The notes under the pieces: model-generated
Databases searched by the model: none
Told to the model about the DNA's origin: nothing
The model's input: only the letters and a program-made list of their open reading frames with translations
Assembly (NCBI GenBank): GCA_964468745.1
Contig: CAYXVY010000082.1
Span: forward strand, 1-26,770
Length of the DNA stretch: 26,770 nt
Direction of reading: 5' to 3'
Source: JACPRB01 sp964468745
GTDB lineage: Bacteria > Planctomycetota > MHYJ01 > JACPRB01
Part shown: positions 14,582-22,488 of the stretch, piece by piece
Layout of the letters: each line of letters starts with the position of its first letter
Position numbering within the stretch: position 1 is the stretch's first letter
Translations under genes and position numbers: made by a program

Positions 14582-15465
14582 GTGCTCCCGGGCCATGCGG
14601 AATCTGCGGGGCGCCCGTGACGCCGTACGCCATCCACGCGGGGTATCGGTACTGGCGTTGCACGGGCTGCCGGACTTCTCAACTTTTGCCGCAGCCATCT
14701 CGCGAGACCCTGGACGAGTTCTATCGGACGTTTCATCTCGCCGCAGCCGACGGCGGGACGTACGCAGAATTCGACTCGCGCATGCAGGCCGATTTTCCAT
14801 GCAAGTCGCGCCGCGCCATGAACTTCGTGCGACGTCCGGGGGCTCGACTTCTCGACGTCGGCTGCGGAAAGGGTTTCTTCGTTCGCGAGGCCCTCCATGC
14901 CGGCTTTCACGCCGAAGGACTCGATATTTCCACCACGGGCGTGGAGCACGCGGTCACTAAACTGGGACTCAAGGCCCGCGTGGGTAGTCTCGAGGCGGGT
15001 GCGCCTGAAGATCTGCGGAGCGCGTGCGATGTCATTACATTCTGGGCCACGATCGAACACGTGCCGGATCCTGTGCGATCACTCCGTGCCATTCGCGAGT
15101 GCCTCAAGCCCGGGGGGATGCTTCTGCTGGACACTGGACTGGGTGATGCGCCCTTCGAAGGACTCCTCATGGGCCACTCGCAGTGGTACTCTGCTCCCGA
15201 GCACCTCTGGGTGTTCAGCGATCAGGGATTGCGCATCGTGCTCGAGAAGGCGGGATTTGAGGTCGTCTCCGTGGACCGCAACTTCGAGCGGTCCGTGCTC
15301 AGACGCTGGGTCAAATGGCTGCGACATGCAATATTGTGCGTTCTCTCATGCGCCGCGCTACGTCCCGTCCTCGGAGGCGCGGGGCGAGACGCCATGATTG
15401 AAGAAGCCAAATGGCCGATTGGTCGGCTCATCAGCGTTGTTGCGCGTCGCAGGGAGGCGACATAG
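14578..15465 (+). CDS. Class I SAM methyltransferase with N-terminal zinc ribbon
   Basis: The protein has 295 residues and starts at the ATG that overlaps the upstream GT stop. The N-terminal zinc ribbon has C7/C10 and C28/C31 (CGIC, CTGC), as in many EPS and C-methyltransferase-like proteins. The SAM-binding core starts at motif I LLDVGCGKGFF (91-101), with GLDIS after it, IEHVPDP as the post-motif, and LKPGGMLLLDTG. PEHLWVFSDQGLRIVLEKAGFEV is a common C-terminal motif of Methyltransf_23-type proteins. It probably methylates a sugar or lipid-linked intermediate of the polymer. The substrate cannot be told. A hydrophobic patch near residues 265-280 (AILCVLSCAAL) may associate with the membrane. 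Confidence 0.85.
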   Translation: MSAPGPCGICGAPVTPYAIHAGYRYWRCTGCRTSQLLPQPSRETLDEFYRTFHLAAADGGTYAEFDSRMQADFPCKSRRAMNFVRRPGARLLDVGCGKGFFVREALHAGFHAEGLDISTTGVEHAVTKLGLKARVGSLEAGAPEDLRSACDVITFWATIEHVPDPVRSLRAIRECLKPGGMLLLDTGLGDAPFEGLLMGHSQWYSAPEHLWVFSDQGLRIVLEKAGFEVVSVDRNFERSVLRRWVKWLRHAILCVLSCAALRPVLGGAGRDAMIEEAKWPIGRLISVVARRREAT

Positions 15466-15469
15466 AGCG

Positions 15470-16039
15470 ATGCCACAGATCGCGCGATCCAACGCTCAAC
15501 TGCACACGGTTCAGTTTTCATTCGCGAACAAACTTTGCCGCACACTCTGGACCCTCGTTTGGACGCTGTTCTTCCGCACGAGTCCTCGCTTCATGTTCTT
15601 CTGGCGCCGCTTCCTGCTGCGGTGCTTCGGTGCCCGTATGGGCGCCGGCACAATCGTCTATCCCTCGACTCGAATCTGGGCCCCCTGGAACCTTGAAATG
15701 GACGTCGAGTCGTGCCTCAGCTTCGGTGCTGAGTGCTATAGCGTCGATCGCATTCGGCTCGGCTATCGCGCCGTGGTTAGCCAATACGCATTTCTGTGCG
15801 GGGCGAGCCACGATTACAATGATCCGGCCATGCCGACGATCGCTGGACCGATCATCCTTGGTGACTTTGCATGGGTGTGCGCCGGTGCATTCGTCGGCCC
15901 TGGCGTCACGTTGGGTGACGGCGTCGTTGCCGGAGCACGGTCAGTCGTACTGAAAGACGTAGTCGCTTGGAACGTCGTTGCCGGCAATCCGGCGGCGGTC
16001 GTCAAGACTCGGGACTCGTCACCCTTCAAACGCTCCTGA
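15470..16039 (+). CDS. WcaF-like hexapeptide-repeat acetyltransferase
   Basis: The protein has 189 residues. ATG 15470 is preferred (GAG just upstream, GGGAGG further up); a longer frame from 15398 overlaps the methyltransferase gene. After a basic N-terminus, left-handed beta-helix repeats run from about 55 to 180. NLEMDVESCLSFGAECYSVDRIRLGYRAVVSQYAFLC is followed by ASHDYNDPAMPTI, which holds the catalytic-type His and the loop typical of WcaF/WcaB-like O-acetyltransferases. The end is GPGVTLGDGVVAGARSVVLKDV...AGNPAAVVK. It probably acetylates a sugar of the repeat unit with acetyl-CoA. Part of the 13406-16903 operon. Confidence 0.88.
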   Translation: MPQIARSNAQLHTVQFSFANKLCRTLWTLVWTLFFRTSPRFMFFWRRFLLRCFGARMGAGTIVYPSTRIWAPWNLEMDVESCLSFGAECYSVDRIRLGYRAVVSQYAFLCGASHDYNDPAMPTIAGPIILGDFAWVCAGAFVGPGVTLGDGVVAGARSVVLKDVVAWNVVAGNPAAVVKTRDSSPFKRS

Positions 16040-16072
16040 GATGGCTTCACCCGCACGCAGGATGGGCACGTT

Positions 16073-16903
16073 TTGATCTCGATCTTCATCCCTATCTTGA
16101 ACGAAGAAATCAATCTGCCTTCCTGCCTGCAGTCCGTCTCATGGTCCAACGACATCGTCGTGCTCGACTCCGGCAGCACGGATAAGTCGATCGATATCGC
16201 GCGAGCAGCGGGCGCGCGTGTTCTAACGCGCCCGTTCGACAACTGGGCCTCGCACCTGAACTGGGCTGTAGAGAACATCGAGTTCAAGAACCCCTGGGTC
16301 TACTACTGCGATGCCGACGAGATCGTCCCGCAGGACCTGCGCGAGGAGCTGCAGAAGGTCGCGCTGGCCACCGGCCGAAACGAAGTCGCGTATCGAGTGC
16401 GCTTCAAGAACATGTTCATGGGGCGCTGGATCCGATGGAGCAGCCTCTACCCTTCGTGGATCCTGCGCTTCTTCAAGCCGAAACATGTCCGATGGGACCG
16501 GTCGGTTCACCAAGTCGCGACGGTGACAGGACCCGAGGGCCGGCTTCGCACACACTTTCAGCACTACAGCTTTCGCAAGGGTCTGGACGCGTGGATTGCA
16601 AAGCACAACAAGTATTCGACGCAGGAAGCTCACGAAACGCTGGCCGCCTTGCGCGCGGGCGGCATGACGTGGGGCGGTCTTTTTTCGCGGGATCCTATCG
16701 TGCGACGCAAGTCCGTAAAGGAACTGTCCTATCGTCTACCCTTCCGGCCCACGTTTCGATTCCTCTACCACTTCTTCATTCGCTTCGGATTCCTCGACGG
16801 ATCGGCGGGTCTTACCTATGCCCGCTTGATGGCGATGTACGAGTACATGATCGTCATCAAGATCCGTGAGTTGCGCCGCAAAGAGCGCGGACTCAGCGGC
16901 TAG
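16073..16903 (+). CDS. GT2 glycosyltransferase, WaaE/KdtX-like
   Basis: The protein has 276 residues with a TTG start. No in-frame ATG fits, and AGGA lies 10 nt upstream. The GT-A fold shows SIFIPILNEEINLPSCL, VVLDSGSTDKS (30-40, the conserved DSGSTD), a DAD metal site as YYCDADEIVP (78-87), and RFFKPKHVRWDRSVHQ, the acceptor region seen in lipopolysaccharide core beta-1,4-glucosyltransferase WaaE and its relatives. HYSFRKGLDAWIAKHNKYST is also typical. Unlike the degenerate GT2 at the window start, all active-site acidic residues are present. It is the last gene of the operon and stops 3 nt short of the convergent asparagine-synthase gene. Confidence 0.88.
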   Translation: MISIFIPILNEEINLPSCLQSVSWSNDIVVLDSGSTDKSIDIARAAGARVLTRPFDNWASHLNWAVENIEFKNPWVYYCDADEIVPQDLREELQKVALATGRNEVAYRVRFKNMFMGRWIRWSSLYPSWILRFFKPKHVRWDRSVHQVATVTGPEGRLRTHFQHYSFRKGLDAWIAKHNKYSTQEAHETLAALRAGGMTWGGLFSRDPIVRRKSVKELSYRLPFRPTFRFLYHFFIRFGFLDGSAGLTYARLMAMYEYMIVIKIRELRRKERGLSG

Positions 16904-16906
16904 CGC

Positions 16907-18694
16907 CTACCCCGCAAACGACCGGTAGACGCGGCTGGCCCACGCGCGTGAAATCGACTCGGTCCCCGCCGGCGCGGAATCGCCCAACAGCCACGCACGC
17001 ATCGGGACGGAAAAGCCCGTCTTGGGACGATCCAACACCGCCGGCGGAAGTTGCCTCCGCGGTGTGTTTGCCATGTCGCGCTTCCCTGGCGGCGTCGCCG
17101 ACGCGAGCAATGGCAGCAGACTCTCGAGCAGCACGATGTCCACCAGCGGCACCCGGATCTCCAGCGAGTGCGCCATCCCTGCCCAGTCCGCATCGCGCAG
17201 CAACTGGTTCCGCATGTACCAGCAGAGCTCCAGCGCCGTCACCTTGAGCCGCGCCCCTCGCACCCCGACCAGCGAACGATCGAGGGACGCTAGAGGCTCC
17301 AGCATTTCCAACCCCTCGCGCGCGAGTTCCGGATCCATCACCCGGCGCAGTTCCCACGGCATCAGCATCCCACGGCGCAGCAGGTACGCCCCAGCCGTGC
17401 GCCCCCCGTACTCGGCCAAGCTCGCGTACTTCGGCGACGCGACGCGCGACACCAGCGGTCCGCTGATCCAGCGAATGAGGCGGCCCACCCCGGGGATGAG
17501 CCTGAACGGCCAGAACATGCGCACAGCTTGCGGCACCTGCCGGAACGACGCGTAGCCGGCGAACAGCTCATCGCCCCCGACGCCCGAGAGCGCAACCTTG
17601 ATCCCAGCCTTCGCCGCCGCACGGCTCACGAGGTACGTATTCACACCATCCACCGTCGGCTGATCCATCGCCGACAAAATGCGTTCGAGATCCCCCTCAA
17701 ACTCCTCGCGGCTGATCCACCTCGTCTCGTGCACCGTCTCGTAGTGTTTCGCCACGTGCTCCGCGAGCGGGACCTCATCGTCCGGCGTCCCGCGGAACTG
17801 TTCAAACCCAAGCGTGAATGTTCGCAGCGACTTCGGCTGCAACTCAGCCGACAAGCCCGTCAGCGTGCCTGAATCCAGGCCGGCCGATAGAAACACCGCG
17901 ACCGGCACGTCGGCCAGAAAGTGATGCTTCACACTGTCGAGCAGCGCCGCACGCAACTTCTCGGGCGCGTCTCCGACGCTCAGGTCCGCCGCGGCGGCGA
18001 TCCGCTCCTCGATGACGCAATAGCGCGACGTTGACACTCGCCCCGACTGTTCTACGGTGAGAACGGCCCCGGCCGGCAGCGCGGACACTCCGCGGTAGAG
18101 CGTATGCGGATCGGGCACCGAGCCCAGAAGAAAGAACCCCGCGTGACCCGCGGGATTGGGTCGCGTGTCCACCGCCCCGCCGCGCAGCAGAGCCTTCACT
18201 TGAGACGCGACGCGCAGCGTACGCCCGTCGTCCGCGTAGTACAGGGGCTTGATGCCGAACGGATCGCGCGCGAGCACCATCCTGCGATGGCTTTCGTCCC
18301 ACAGCGCGAACGCGAACATGCCGCGGAGCTCCCGCACCAGGTCCGCGCCCTTCTCGCGATAGAGATGCAGCAGCACTTCCGTGTCCGAATTGGACCGGAA
18401 CCGAACGCCGCTCGACTCCAGGCGCGCTCGAATCTGGGGATAGTTGTAGATCTCCCCGTTGAAGACCACGTGGAGCCGGCCGTCCTCGGACGACATCGGC
18501 TGAGCGCCCGCCGGACTCAGATCGATGATCGCCAGCCGGCGGTGCGCCAGGCCCGTGCGCCGCTCTTTCGAAATCCAGAGCCCTGCGCCGTCCGGCCCTC
18601 GGGAGATCATCGCGTCCCGAACGGTGAGCAATTCACGCTCGTCAACGGGCGGCGCATCGGCCGCGTATGCAAAAATGGCCGCGATGCCGCACAT
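16907..18694 (-). CDS. asnB: Asparagine synthase (glutamine-hydrolysing) of the EPS-locus type
   Basis: The protein has 595 residues, full length for AsnB. MCGIAAIF gives the N-terminal nucleophile Cys2, with RGPDGAGLW and VFNGEIYNYPQIR of the class II glutamine amidotransferase domain. The synthetase domain has the PP-loop VAVFLSAGLDS (about 260-270, SAGLDS for SGGLDS), SGVGGDELFAGY, and the C-terminal PKTGFSVPMRAWL. It uses glutamine ammonia and ATP to amidate a carboxylate. Such genes are common in EPS loci, where they may amidate uronic acids or supply asparagine. The intact Cys2 argues against a lasso-cyclase role. Convergent with the waaE-like gene, divergent from wzx. Confidence 0.9.
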   Translation of the reverse strand: MCGIAAIFAYAADAPPVDERELLTVRDAMISRGPDGAGLWISKERRTGLAHRRLAIIDLSPAGAQPMSSEDGRLHVVFNGEIYNYPQIRARLESSGVRFRSNSDTEVLLHLYREKGADLVRELRGMFAFALWDESHRRMVLARDPFGIKPLYYADDGRTLRVASQVKALLRGGAVDTRPNPAGHAGFFLLGSVPDPHTLYRGVSALPAGAVLTVEQSGRVSTSRYCVIEERIAAAADLSVGDAPEKLRAALLDSVKHHFLADVPVAVFLSAGLDSGTLTGLSAELQPKSLRTFTLGFEQFRGTPDDEVPLAEHVAKHYETVHETRWISREEFEGDLERILSAMDQPTVDGVNTYLVSRAAAKAGIKVALSGVGGDELFAGYASFRQVPQAVRMFWPFRLIPGVGRLIRWISGPLVSRVASPKYASLAEYGGRTAGAYLLRRGMLMPWELRRVMDPELAREGLEMLEPLASLDRSLVGVRGARLKVTALELCWYMRNQLLRDADWAGMAHSLEIRVPLVDIVLLESLLPLLASATPPGKRDMANTPRRQLPPAVLDRPKTGFSVPMRAWLLGDSAPAGTESISRAWASRVYRSFAG

Positions 18695-18722
18695 GCGTTT
18701 TCAAGATCGAACGGTAGCTCCT

Positions 18723-18731
18723 TATATACCA
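18723..18731 (-). promoter_or_regulatory. Extended -10 (TGGTATATA) of asparagine-synthase gene
   Basis: On the minus strand TGG-TATATA gives the TGn extended -10 form. The predicted start is about 22 nt before the ATG at 18694. AAGGAG follows at once but is too far from the ATG to be its ribosome site. Confidence 0.45.
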
Positions 18732-18760
18732 CATAAACCCGGCAGCTGCCCGGTGTGCTG

Positions 18761-18769
18761 TGCTACACT
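18761..18769 (+). promoter_or_regulatory. Extended -10 (TGCTACACT) of flippase gene
   Basis: The TGnTAnnnT motif ends 6 nt before the GTG at 18776. The predicted transcription start would fall at or next to that GTG, which suggests a leaderless message. Confidence 0.4.
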
Positions 18770-18775
18770 TCGCCC

Positions 18776-20236
18776 GTGCCGCCAAACCTGCGCTCGCCGG
18801 GCGGTCAAATCGTCGTCGTCTTCTCCGGTCAGATCTTCGCGCTGGCGACCCTCTTCGCGTTCAGCGTCATAACCGCGCGCACGTTCGGGCCCGTCGGGCT
18901 CGCGCGCATCCAGATCACGATCACCTTCTACACGCTGCTCGCCATGCTCGCGAAGATGGGACTCGACGAAGCGCTCGTTTACCGGCTCCCGGCGGCCACC
19001 CAGGGCGGGAAGCTCCGCATGCCCGGCATGATCGGCTATGCCACGATTTGCTGCGTACTTCTATGCGCGGCGATCGGCGTGATCACCGTGATCGGAGCTG
19101 ATTTCATCCAGCGACGCCTCGTTCCCATCCCGGGCATAGCCGCGGACCTGCGATTCGCTTGGGCGCTCCTGCCCGGCGCGGCCTTGGCTTCCATCGCCAC
19201 GGGGGCGCTGCGCGGGGTCGGCCGATCCGATGTCAACGCGCTGCTCAGCAATTTTCTCGGCGGCGCGCTGCTCATGGGGCTGCTCGCCTTTTTGGCGTGG
19301 GGCGGCCTCTCTTCGAAGGAAGCCTATGTGGTGCGCATCCTTCCTCTGCTCATTCCCACTGCATTGGCGCTCGCGCTCGCCATCGGAGCATCGGGAGAGC
19401 GGATTCCGTTCACGATGACCGAACGAGGTGCACTGCAACGCGTAGCGGCGGCCGCCGCCGGCATCACGCTCCTCCAGACGCTCGTGGCGAGCAGCGACCG
19501 CATCGTTGCGTCGCATCTCGTCTCGGAGTCGACGCTCGGCAACTATGTTGTCGCGACCCAACTCGTGAATCTCGGTCTCGTGGTCCCCGGAGCGATGATC
19601 TTCGTGTTGGGTCCGGCGTTCGCCAGCGCACTCGCGAAAGGCGATGTCGACCGCGCGGATGTGCTGCATGCGGCCGCCAGCCGCTGGCTCCTGCGTGGAA
19701 TTCTGGTGCTCTACGGGCTGCTGATCGCGTTCCGTGAGGAAGTCGTCCGGCTGTTCGGCGCGGACTACGGCGAAGCCCCTTTGCTCCTGGCCATTCTGGC
19801 GGGCGGACAGATCGCGGCGAACGCGCTCGGACTGAACGCGCCCGTCCTCATGGCCCGCGGACGACAGCGTCTGGAGCTGTTGCTCAACGGTACCGCGCTG
19901 CTCGTCTTCTGGCTCGGCAGCGTCGTTCTTGCTCAGCGCTGGGGAGCCGTCGGCATCTCTATCGCACTCAGCGCAGCTCTCGTAGTAACGAATCTTCTTC
20001 GACTTCTCGCGATCGGCGCCGCTGGCCGACGCCTGCTGGTAGGCGGTGCCGCGCTCTCGGAGCTGGGTGTGGCGGTCGCCAGTCTGGCGGCGCTCGCTTC
20101 TGCCCTACGGTGGGCTCCGGCGCGGTTCGGCTCGGGTCTGGCCGCGGCCGCCTTTCTCGCCGTTCTGGCAATAGCGTGCGCCTGGCCGACGTATCGCCGG
20201 CGCGCCATGGCGGATCTCCGGACCCTGCTGAGATAG
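18776..20236 (+). CDS. Wzx-like polysaccharide flippase (PST/MVF superfamily)
   Basis: The protein has 486 residues from GTG 18776; an upstream GTG at 18755 is possible but would lie before the -10-like element. It has about 12-14 hydrophobic helices across the whole length. The start (SPGGQIVVVFSGQIFALATLFAFSVITARTFGPVGLARIQI) matches Wzx and polysaccharide-transport proteins, with R in the first cytoplasmic loop and FGP.GlA. Later segments include GALRGVGRSDVNAL and ASSDRIVASHLVSESTLGNYVVATQLVNLGLVVPGAM, the typical Wzx central region. It moves the finished lipid-linked repeat unit to the periplasm for the Wzy-like polymerase. Confidence 0.88.
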   Translation: MPPNLRSPGGQIVVVFSGQIFALATLFAFSVITARTFGPVGLARIQITITFYTLLAMLAKMGLDEALVYRLPAATQGGKLRMPGMIGYATICCVLLCAAIGVITVIGADFIQRRLVPIPGIAADLRFAWALLPGAALASIATGALRGVGRSDVNALLSNFLGGALLMGLLAFLAWGGLSSKEAYVVRILPLLIPTALALALAIGASGERIPFTMTERGALQRVAAAAAGITLLQTLVASSDRIVASHLVSESTLGNYVVATQLVNLGLVVPGAMIFVLGPAFASALAKGDVDRADVLHAAASRWLLRGILVLYGLLIAFREEVVRLFGADYGEAPLLLAILAGGQIAANALGLNAPVLMARGRQRLELLLNGTALLVFWLGSVVLAQRWGAVGISIALSAALVVTNLLRLLAIGAAGRRLLVGGAALSELGVAVASLAALASALRWAPARFGSGLAAAAFLAVLAIACAWPTYRRRAMADLRTLLR

Positions 20237-20239
20237 GCG

Positions 20240-20245
20240 TATAAT
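20240..20245 (+). promoter_or_regulatory. Consensus -10 (TATAAT) for the barrel/Wza unit
   Basis: A perfect TATAAT begins 3 nt after the flippase stop and would give a leader of about 55 nt before the ATG at 20307. No clear -35 was seen. Confidence 0.45.
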
Positions 20246-20255
20246 GATGAGCGGC

Positions 20256-20300
20256 GACCTGCACCAAGCAACGCCTGTTGGTCGATAGATTTCGCAGGTC
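20256..20300 (+). promoter_or_regulatory. Bulged hairpin in the 5' leader of the beta-barrel gene
   Basis: GACCTGC (20256-20262) followed directly by ACCAA (20263-20267) can pair with TTGGT (20278-20282) and GCAGGTC (20294-20300), giving a 12-bp stem with an 11-nt bulge on one side. The last arm contains the CAGG that serves as ribosome site for ATG 20307, so folding would hide it. A role in translational control is inferred. Confidence 0.4.
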
Positions 20301-20306
20301 TCCCTG

Positions 20307-21512
20307 ATGATGAAGGTTCGCTTTCTACCCGTCGTACTGGTGGCCCTGGCCTCCGCGTCGGCCTACGCGCAGGAGGAGGACACGAGCCGAGTCGACCCGC
20401 GGGAGTACCTCGATCCCGAGTTCCGCGAGTATCGATTCTGGAAAGGCCGCATCACGGATCGGCTGAAACTGAACGGCACGGTGTCCATCGAGGAGTGGTT
20501 TGACAACAACGTCCTCATCAGCGAACAGAAAGAAAGCGACACCATCACCTACACCACGCTCGACGTGGGCGCCGCGTGGGGCAATCGGCACATCGATGTC
20601 GATTTCTCGTACACCGGTCGCGACCGCCGCTACGCATCGCACGATGAGTTCAGTGGCCTCGAACACCTCGCCGACGCCAAGATCGGCTTCAAGATCGAGC
20701 ATTTCCGCCTTGGCCTCACGGACAATTATCAGCAGCGCATCGAACCGAACGAGTTGACCCTCTTCGTGCAGCGCGTCACGCGCCAGCAGAACGACCTCGG
20801 AGCGTCTGCCGGTGTGGATTTCGAGCACTTCTCGATCAATCTGTTCGGCGTGCGCCGCGACTTCCACGTCAAGGACTCGCTTCCCGTCAATTTCGACTTC
20901 GAGCGCACCGAGCTCGGCATCTTCGCCACGTACACCCTTACACTCAAGCTGAAGCTGCAGGCCGAGGTGGGGCGCCGCACGACCGCCTTCGAGGACGCCT
21001 CCGCCTTCAATGACTTCACGACTCGCTGGTTTGCGCTGGGCATCGAGTTCCAGCCTTCGGCGCTGATTCACGCCGACATTCGCTTCGGTCCCCTCCGCGT
21101 CGAGGTGGACAGCCCGACGGCAGGGGCGATCCCAGTCAGGGACACGTCTGATGTTTATGTGCGAGGACTCCTGCAGTGGCGTACGGACCAACGATCGACC
21201 CTGAGCCTGAGCGTGGAACGGGGACCGGAGGAGTACATCAACGGCGGCTACACCATGCTGACCCGCGTCACCTTCGGCTATGATCGCTGGCTCTCGCAGC
21301 GCATGATCGGCGGCGTGTACATCGCTGTCGAACGCGCGGAAGATCCGGATCGCGACAGCACCCGGACGTCCATCGTCAGCCAGGGACAGGTCACCTACGA
21401 CATCGGCCGCAACTGGGGCCTCGAAGTGGGCGTCCTCTTCCGCAACGCCAAATTCTCCGATAGCCATATCGACAACATCCAAGGTCACGTCGGTGTGAGC
21501 GTGGGTTTCTAG
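20307..21512 (+). CDS. Outer-membrane beta-barrel protein of an EPS locus (BBP2-like)
   Basis: The protein has 401 residues. The signal peptide MMKVRFLPVVLVALASASAYAQ has a likely cut after AYA. The mature part has alternating polar/aromatic strands (LKLNGTVSIEEWFDNNVLIS, HIDVDFSYTGRDRRY, LKLQAEVGRRTTAF, STLSLSVERGPEEY). It ends in GHVGVSVGF, with the terminal Phe expected for BAM-dependent insertion. The size and DNNV pattern resemble BBP2-type barrels found beside Wza genes in exopolysaccharide clusters. It probably helps polymer pass the outer membrane or interacts with the Wza-like protein encoded 13 nt downstream. No enzymatic motif. Confidence 0.82.
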   Translation: MMKVRFLPVVLVALASASAYAQEEDTSRVDPREYLDPEFREYRFWKGRITDRLKLNGTVSIEEWFDNNVLISEQKESDTITYTTLDVGAAWGNRHIDVDFSYTGRDRRYASHDEFSGLEHLADAKIGFKIEHFRLGLTDNYQQRIEPNELTLFVQRVTRQQNDLGASAGVDFEHFSINLFGVRRDFHVKDSLPVNFDFERTELGIFATYTLTLKLKLQAEVGRRTTAFEDASAFNDFTTRWFALGIEFQPSALIHADIRFGPLRVEVDSPTAGAIPVRDTSDVYVRGLLQWRTDQRSTLSLSVERGPEEYINGGYTMLTRVTFGYDRWLSQRMIGGVYIAVERAEDPDRDSTRTSIVSQGQVTYDIGRNWGLEVGVLFRNAKFSDSHIDNIQGHVGVSVGF

Positions 21513-21525
21513 GAGGGATGCGAAA

Positions 21526-22488
21526 ATGAAAACGTCGTTGCTAGTTCTGCTGGCCGCCGCGGCGCTCCCTCTCATCGCCTGCTCATCCGTCGGCGAGCGC
21601 CCCCCGACCCAGGAAGATTCCCTCGGCGCCGGCATGCTCTCGCCCGTCATCGGCCAGGAGGTTCCCGATGAAGCCGCGGTGCAGGCCATGCTCGCCGAAT
21701 ACGCCAGACGCTTCAGCGAGGGCTATCCCATCTACCCCGGCGACAAGCTTCGCTTCGTCGTCGTCGGAAACGCCGACCTCTCGATCAGCGCCGTCGTCCC
21801 CGTCGAAGGCTTCCTCAACTTTCCCCACATCGGCAAAGTCGCCCTCGTCGGCAGGACGCTCGAAAGCGTCCGCGCCGACCTCGTGAAGCGCCTCGGAGAC
21901 GGGTACCTCGTCAATCCCGACATCAGCGTCTTCGTGGAGGAGTACGCGAAGAAGAGCGTGAGCGTGCTGGGCGCGGTCGCGCAGCCTCGCGATTACGAAC
22001 TGCCCGCCGGCCGCAGGGTCACCCTCATGCAGGTCATCAGCATGGCGTACGGCTTCAAACCCGAAGCCGAAAAGCGTATGGTCCTGATCTTCCGCACGAA
22101 GCAGATCGGCAGCGCCGAGCGCATCACGATTCCAGTCGACATCGTTGCGTTGACGCGCACCGGAAAGGGCGTCGATCCGATCATCCTTCCGGATGACGTG
22201 GTCTTCATCCCGGAACGCGAGAAGATATACGTACTCGGCCAAGTGTATCACCCTGCCAACTTCGTAATCGAAGCCGACTATCCGACCACCGTCTCCCAAG
22301 CCATCGCCATGGCCGGCGGGTTCACCCGCCTCGCCCAAGAGTCCGGCGTCCGCATCAACCGCCGCCAAAAAGACGGTAAACGCGTCTCCTACGTCGTCGA
22401 CGTCGCCCGCATCATTAATGGCCACCCCGAAGAAGACGTGCCCCTCCAGCCCGGCGACGTCATCTTCGTCCCCGAGAGCTTCTTCTAG
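21526..22488 (+). CDS. Wza-like polysaccharide export lipoprotein
   Basis: The protein has 320 residues with AGGAGG 8-9 nt before the ATG. A lipoprotein signal with lipobox LIAC (16-19) gives Cys19 as the lipidated residue. Ser at +2 fits outer-membrane sorting. The poly-export domain starts at YPGDKLRFVVVGNADLS, with VPVEGFLNFPHIGKVALVGRT. Two SLBB-like domains follow: KSVSVLGAVAQPRDYELPAGRRVTLMQVIS and KIYVLGQVYHPANFVIEADYPTTVSQAIAMAGGF. It ends with LQPGDVIFVPESFF. Wza-type proteins form the periplasmic/outer-membrane channel that works with Wzc. The short C-terminus lacks an obvious amphipathic Wza-type outer-membrane helix, and the neighbouring barrel may supply that function (inference). 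Confidence 0.92.
   Translation: MKTSLLVLLAAAALPLIACSSVGERPPTQEDSLGAGMLSPVIGQEVPDEAAVQAMLAEYARRFSEGYPIYPGDKLRFVVVGNADLSISAVVPVEGFLNFPHIGKVALVGRTLESVRADLVKRLGDGYLVNPDISVFVEEYAKKSVSVLGAVAQPRDYELPAGRRVTLMQVISMAYGFKPEAEKRMVLIFRTKQIGSAERITIPVDIVALTRTGKGVDPIILPDDVVFIPEREKIYVLGQVYHPANFVIEADYPTTVSQAIAMAGGFTRLAQESGVRINRRQKDGKRVSYVVDVARIINGHPEEDVPLQPGDVIFVPESFF

Noticed and set aside
16907..18694. Lasso-peptide cyclase working with the PqqD/YxxP peptides
   Set aside because: The protein keeps Cys2 and a full glutamine amidotransferase domain, sits about 12 kb away inside the EPS genes, and no lasso-type leader peptidase is visible.
20237..20306. Cyclic-di-GMP riboswitch before the barrel gene
   Set aside because: The leader is short and lacks the conserved GEMM-type loop and receptor sequences. 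Only a simple bulged hairpin is seen.
20325..21689. Long minus-strand open frame opposite the barrel and wza genes
   Set aside because: It is a shadow of two well-supported plus-strand genes with signal peptides.
5819..22488. Exosortase/PEP-CTERM system
   Set aside because: HPr-rel-A-type genes and EPS genes often accompany exosortases, but I found no exosortase-like gene and no PEP-CTERM tail in this window.
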